This document shows, one piece after another, positions 6,051 to 7,702 of a DNA stretch of 7,702 nt; the stretch's first letter is position 1; the number at the start of each line of letters is the position of its first letter. The position numbers were made by a program, and so were the translations under genes. The DNA lies in NCBI GenBank assembly GCA_001797815.1, contig MGQK01000068.1, forward strand, positions 23,102 to 30,803. The letters are read 5' to 3'. Under the pieces are notes generated by a model, which worked only from the letters and a program-made list of their open reading frames with translations, was not told where the DNA came from and made no database searches. The stretch is from Deltaproteobacteria bacterium RBG_13_61_14. GTDB taxonomy: Bacteria > RBG-13-61-14.

Positions 6051-7337
6051 ATGGCCGAACGGAAACTACGGGTCGCGTTCCTCACCCTGGGCTGTAAGGC
6101 CAACCACTACGACAGCATGGCCTTGATGGCCGGCCTGGACCCTCTGCGCTTCGAGATGCTGGAGAGCGAGGGCGCGCCGGTGGAGGCGGACATTTACGTG
6201 ATCAATACCTGCACCGTCACCGGCAAGAGCGACTTCCAGTCCCGCCAGCTCGTGCGCCGGGCCAGGAAATGGAACCCCGCGGCCAAAGTCCTGGTCACCG
6301 GCTGCCTGGCCGAGACCCAGCCGCACTCGCTCCAGGATTTGCCCCAGGACGGGGTGATCGGAGTGCACGAGCGCGGTCGCGTCATCGAATGGATCACCGG
6401 CAAGACCCGGCCCGAGTTGCTTCCACCGGAGGATTTCTTTTACGATCCAGCCGGCGGCCGGCAGCGACGCACCCGGGCCTTGGTCAAGGTGCAGGACGGA
6501 TGCGACCTGGCCTGCGCCTACTGCATCGTGCCCCAGGCCCGGGGCCGAAGCCGGAGCTTGCCCGAAGCCGCGGTGCTCACCCAACTCCGCCGGCTCTCGG
6601 AGCAGGGATTTCAAGAAGCGGTGCTGACCGGGATTCACCTCGGCTTTTACGGCAAAGACCACGGCGCTAATTTGGTCGCGTTGCTGAAGAGCCTCGAGCG
6701 GGAGCCGGGGATCCCGCCGCGCATCCGGCTCAGCTCGATCGAGCCGCAGGAGTTTTCGCCGGAGTTGATCGCGCTCATCGCCGGCTCGAACCGGATCTGC
6801 CGCCACTTGCACCTGCCCTTGCAGAGCGGCGATGATTCCGTGCTCCGCCGCATGCGCCGGCTTTACACGCGCCAAGAGTTCCGGCGCGTGGTGCTCGAGC
6901 TCTACCAGGCCATGCCCGAGTTGTGCCTGGGCCTGGACGTGATCGCCGGCTTCCCGGGCGAGAGCGAAGCCGATTTTATCGAGACGATCACCTTCCTGGA
7001 AAGCCTGGCCTGGAGCTACCTGCACGTCTTCCCCTTCTCGGTCCGGCCCGGAACCGCCGCCGCCGAGATGGATCAGCAGCTCGTCCCCCCGGTCATCCGA
7101 GCGCGAGCCGCCCGGCTCCGGGAATTGGGCAGCCGGCGAAGACAAGCCTTTTATGCGCAGGCCGTGGGCAAGCGCTTGCGCCTGCTGGTCGAAGATCGCC
7201 GGGCCGGCTGGCAGCGGGGCTTTTCCGACCAATACGTCCCGCTCCGGTTCCAGAGCGAGCAGGACTGGCAGGGCCGGCTGGTGGAGGTCCGGGTCCAGGG
7301 CGCGGATCAGCAGGGCGGTTGGGGAGTGCTGGCATGA
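6051..7337 (+). CDS. mtaB: tRNA (t6A37) methylthiotransferase MtaB
   Basis: A 428-residue radical-SAM enzyme that converts N6-threonylcarbamoyladenosine at position 37 of tRNAs reading ANN codons to its 2-methylthio form. The N-terminal UPF0004 domain has three cluster cysteines: C15 (LGCKAN), C54 (NTCTVT) and C85 (TGCLAE). The radical-SAM cluster is C151-x3-C155-x2-C158 in QDGCDLACAYCIVP, followed by ARGRSRS. A C-terminal TRAM-like tRNA-binding domain covers roughly 365-428. The short N-terminal domain, NTCTVT and ARGRSRS favour MtaB (YqeV type) over MiaB or RimO. The start lies 2 bases after the mnmA stop, with GGGAGGA in the end of mnmA as Shine-Dalgarno. The stop overlaps the rnc start by 4 bases. 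With MnmA it puts sulfur on two positions of the same anticodon loop, notably in tRNA-Lys(UUU). Confidence 0.94.
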   Translation: MAERKLRVAFLTLGCKANHYDSMALMAGLDPLRFEMLESEGAPVEADIYVINTCTVTGKSDFQSRQLVRRARKWNPAAKVLVTGCLAETQPHSLQDLPQDGVIGVHERGRVIEWITGKTRPELLPPEDFFYDPAGGRQRRTRALVKVQDGCDLACAYCIVPQARGRSRSLPEAAVLTQLRRLSEQGFQEAVLTGIHLGFYGKDHGANLVALLKSLEREPGIPPRIRLSSIEPQEFSPELIALIAGSNRICRHLHLPLQSGDDSVLRRMRRLYTRQEFRRVVLELYQAMPELCLGLDVIAGFPGESEADFIETITFLESLAWSYLHVFPFSVRPGTAAAEMDQQLVPPVIRARAARLRELGSRRRQAFYAQAVGKRLRLLVEDRRAGWQRGFSDQYVPLRFQSEQDWQGRLVEVRVQGADQQGGWGVLA

Positions 7338-7702
7338 ATTCGGCGGAAACCGGGTCGGACCTTTCCCAAGTGGAAGAGCGCCTGGGCTATCGCTTCCACC
7401 ACCGGAGTCTGCTGCAAGAGGCCCTGACCCACACTTCCTTTGCCCACGAAAAACAGCCGATCAATGAAAAGAATGCCCCCTCTCCAGACTCCCTGTCTCA
7501 TTACGAGCGGCTGGAATTCCTCGGCGACGCCGTCCTCGACCTCGCCGTCGGACACCTCCTGCTCCAGCAGTTCCCCGAAGCCCCTGAAGGCGAACTCACC
7601 CAGTTCCGGGCCAGCCTGGTCAACGAGAACAGCCTGGCGGAGCTGGCCCTGGACCTGGGCCTCGACCGGGCCATCCTCCTGGGCAAGGGCGAAGATTCCA
7701 CC
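7334..7702 (+). CDS. rnc: Ribonuclease III, N-terminal part
   Basis: The first 123 codons of a gene that continues past the right edge. RNase III cleaves double-stranded RNA and processes rRNA precursors and structured mRNAs. The family signature ERLEFLGDAVLDL is at residues 58-70, with the metal-binding Glu at E61 and Asp at D65. GELTQFRASLVNENSLAELA is the second conserved helix region. The remaining metal ligands and the dsRNA-binding domain are outside the window. Between THTSFAHE (32-39) and YERLEF (57-62) there are 17 residues, about ten more than in common homologues, rich in Pro, Ser and Asn. The ATG shares bases with the mtaB stop (ATGA), and GGGGAG lies 7 bases upstream, so translation is probably coupled. 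The assignment is secure despite truncation. Confidence 0.95.
   Translation, partial: MNSAETGSDLSQVEERLGYRFHHRSLLQEALTHTSFAHEKQPINEKNAPSPDSLSHYERLEFLGDAVLDLAVGHLLLQQFPEAPEGELTQFRASLVNENSLAELALDLGLDRAILLGKGEDST

Noticed and set aside
6066-7232. Open frame of 388 codons on the minus strand opposite mtaB
   Set aside because: mtaB has all its cluster motifs on the plus strand. The antisense frame shows no domain and is a by-product of high GC.

Overview
The window is GC-rich, tightly packed bacterial DNA. It holds eight protein-coding genes in two divergent blocks, separated by one intergenic region of 284 bases. I see no rRNA, tRNA, CRISPR array, transposase or phage gene. The genes point to an uncultured-type Gram-negative or deep-branching bacterium, perhaps Desulfobacterota or Acidobacteriota/Aminicenantota. 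That guess rests on the mnmA-mtaB-rnc order, the lipid-transfer-type thiolase, the FG-GAP/VCBS protein and the short 'AACCGCAGAT' repeats, and it is weak.

Left block (minus strand, read from about 4690 down to 1): a DoxX-family membrane protein; the ATPase and permease of an ABC-2 type transporter; a secreted protein with FG-GAP/VCBS beta-propeller repeats; and the N-terminal 220 residues of a thiolase-like enzyme that runs off the left edge. Spacing in transcription order is 67 bases, an 11-base overlap, a 4-base ATGA overlap and 26 bases, so the last four genes look like one translationally coupled unit. DoxX may lead the same transcript. The most unusual feature is the direct coupling of an ABC-2 permease to a secreted propeller. 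The function of the set cannot be read from the sequence.

Intergenic region (4661-4944): it holds a plausible promoter and an almost perfect Shine-Dalgarno for doxX on the minus strand. It also holds an imperfect inverted repeat whose arms are made of 10-base units related to AACCGCAGAT. Next to mnmA lies a -10-like TATACT placed so that the mnmA transcript would start at or almost at its ATG, suggesting a leaderless mRNA.

Right block (plus strand, 4945 to the right edge): mnmA (2-thiolation of U34 in tRNA), mtaB (methylthiolation of t6A37 in tRNA) and the first 123 codons of rnc (RNase III). The genes are 2 bases apart and then overlap by 4 bases. The first two enzymes both add sulfur to the anticodon loop and share tRNA-Lys(UUU) as a substrate, so the cluster is a compact tRNA sulfur-modification and RNA-processing operon.

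Most of this is housekeeping or recognisable transport. I do not see a clearly new biological system. The best leads are the repeat element, the probable leaderless start of mnmA, and the transporter-propeller unit.
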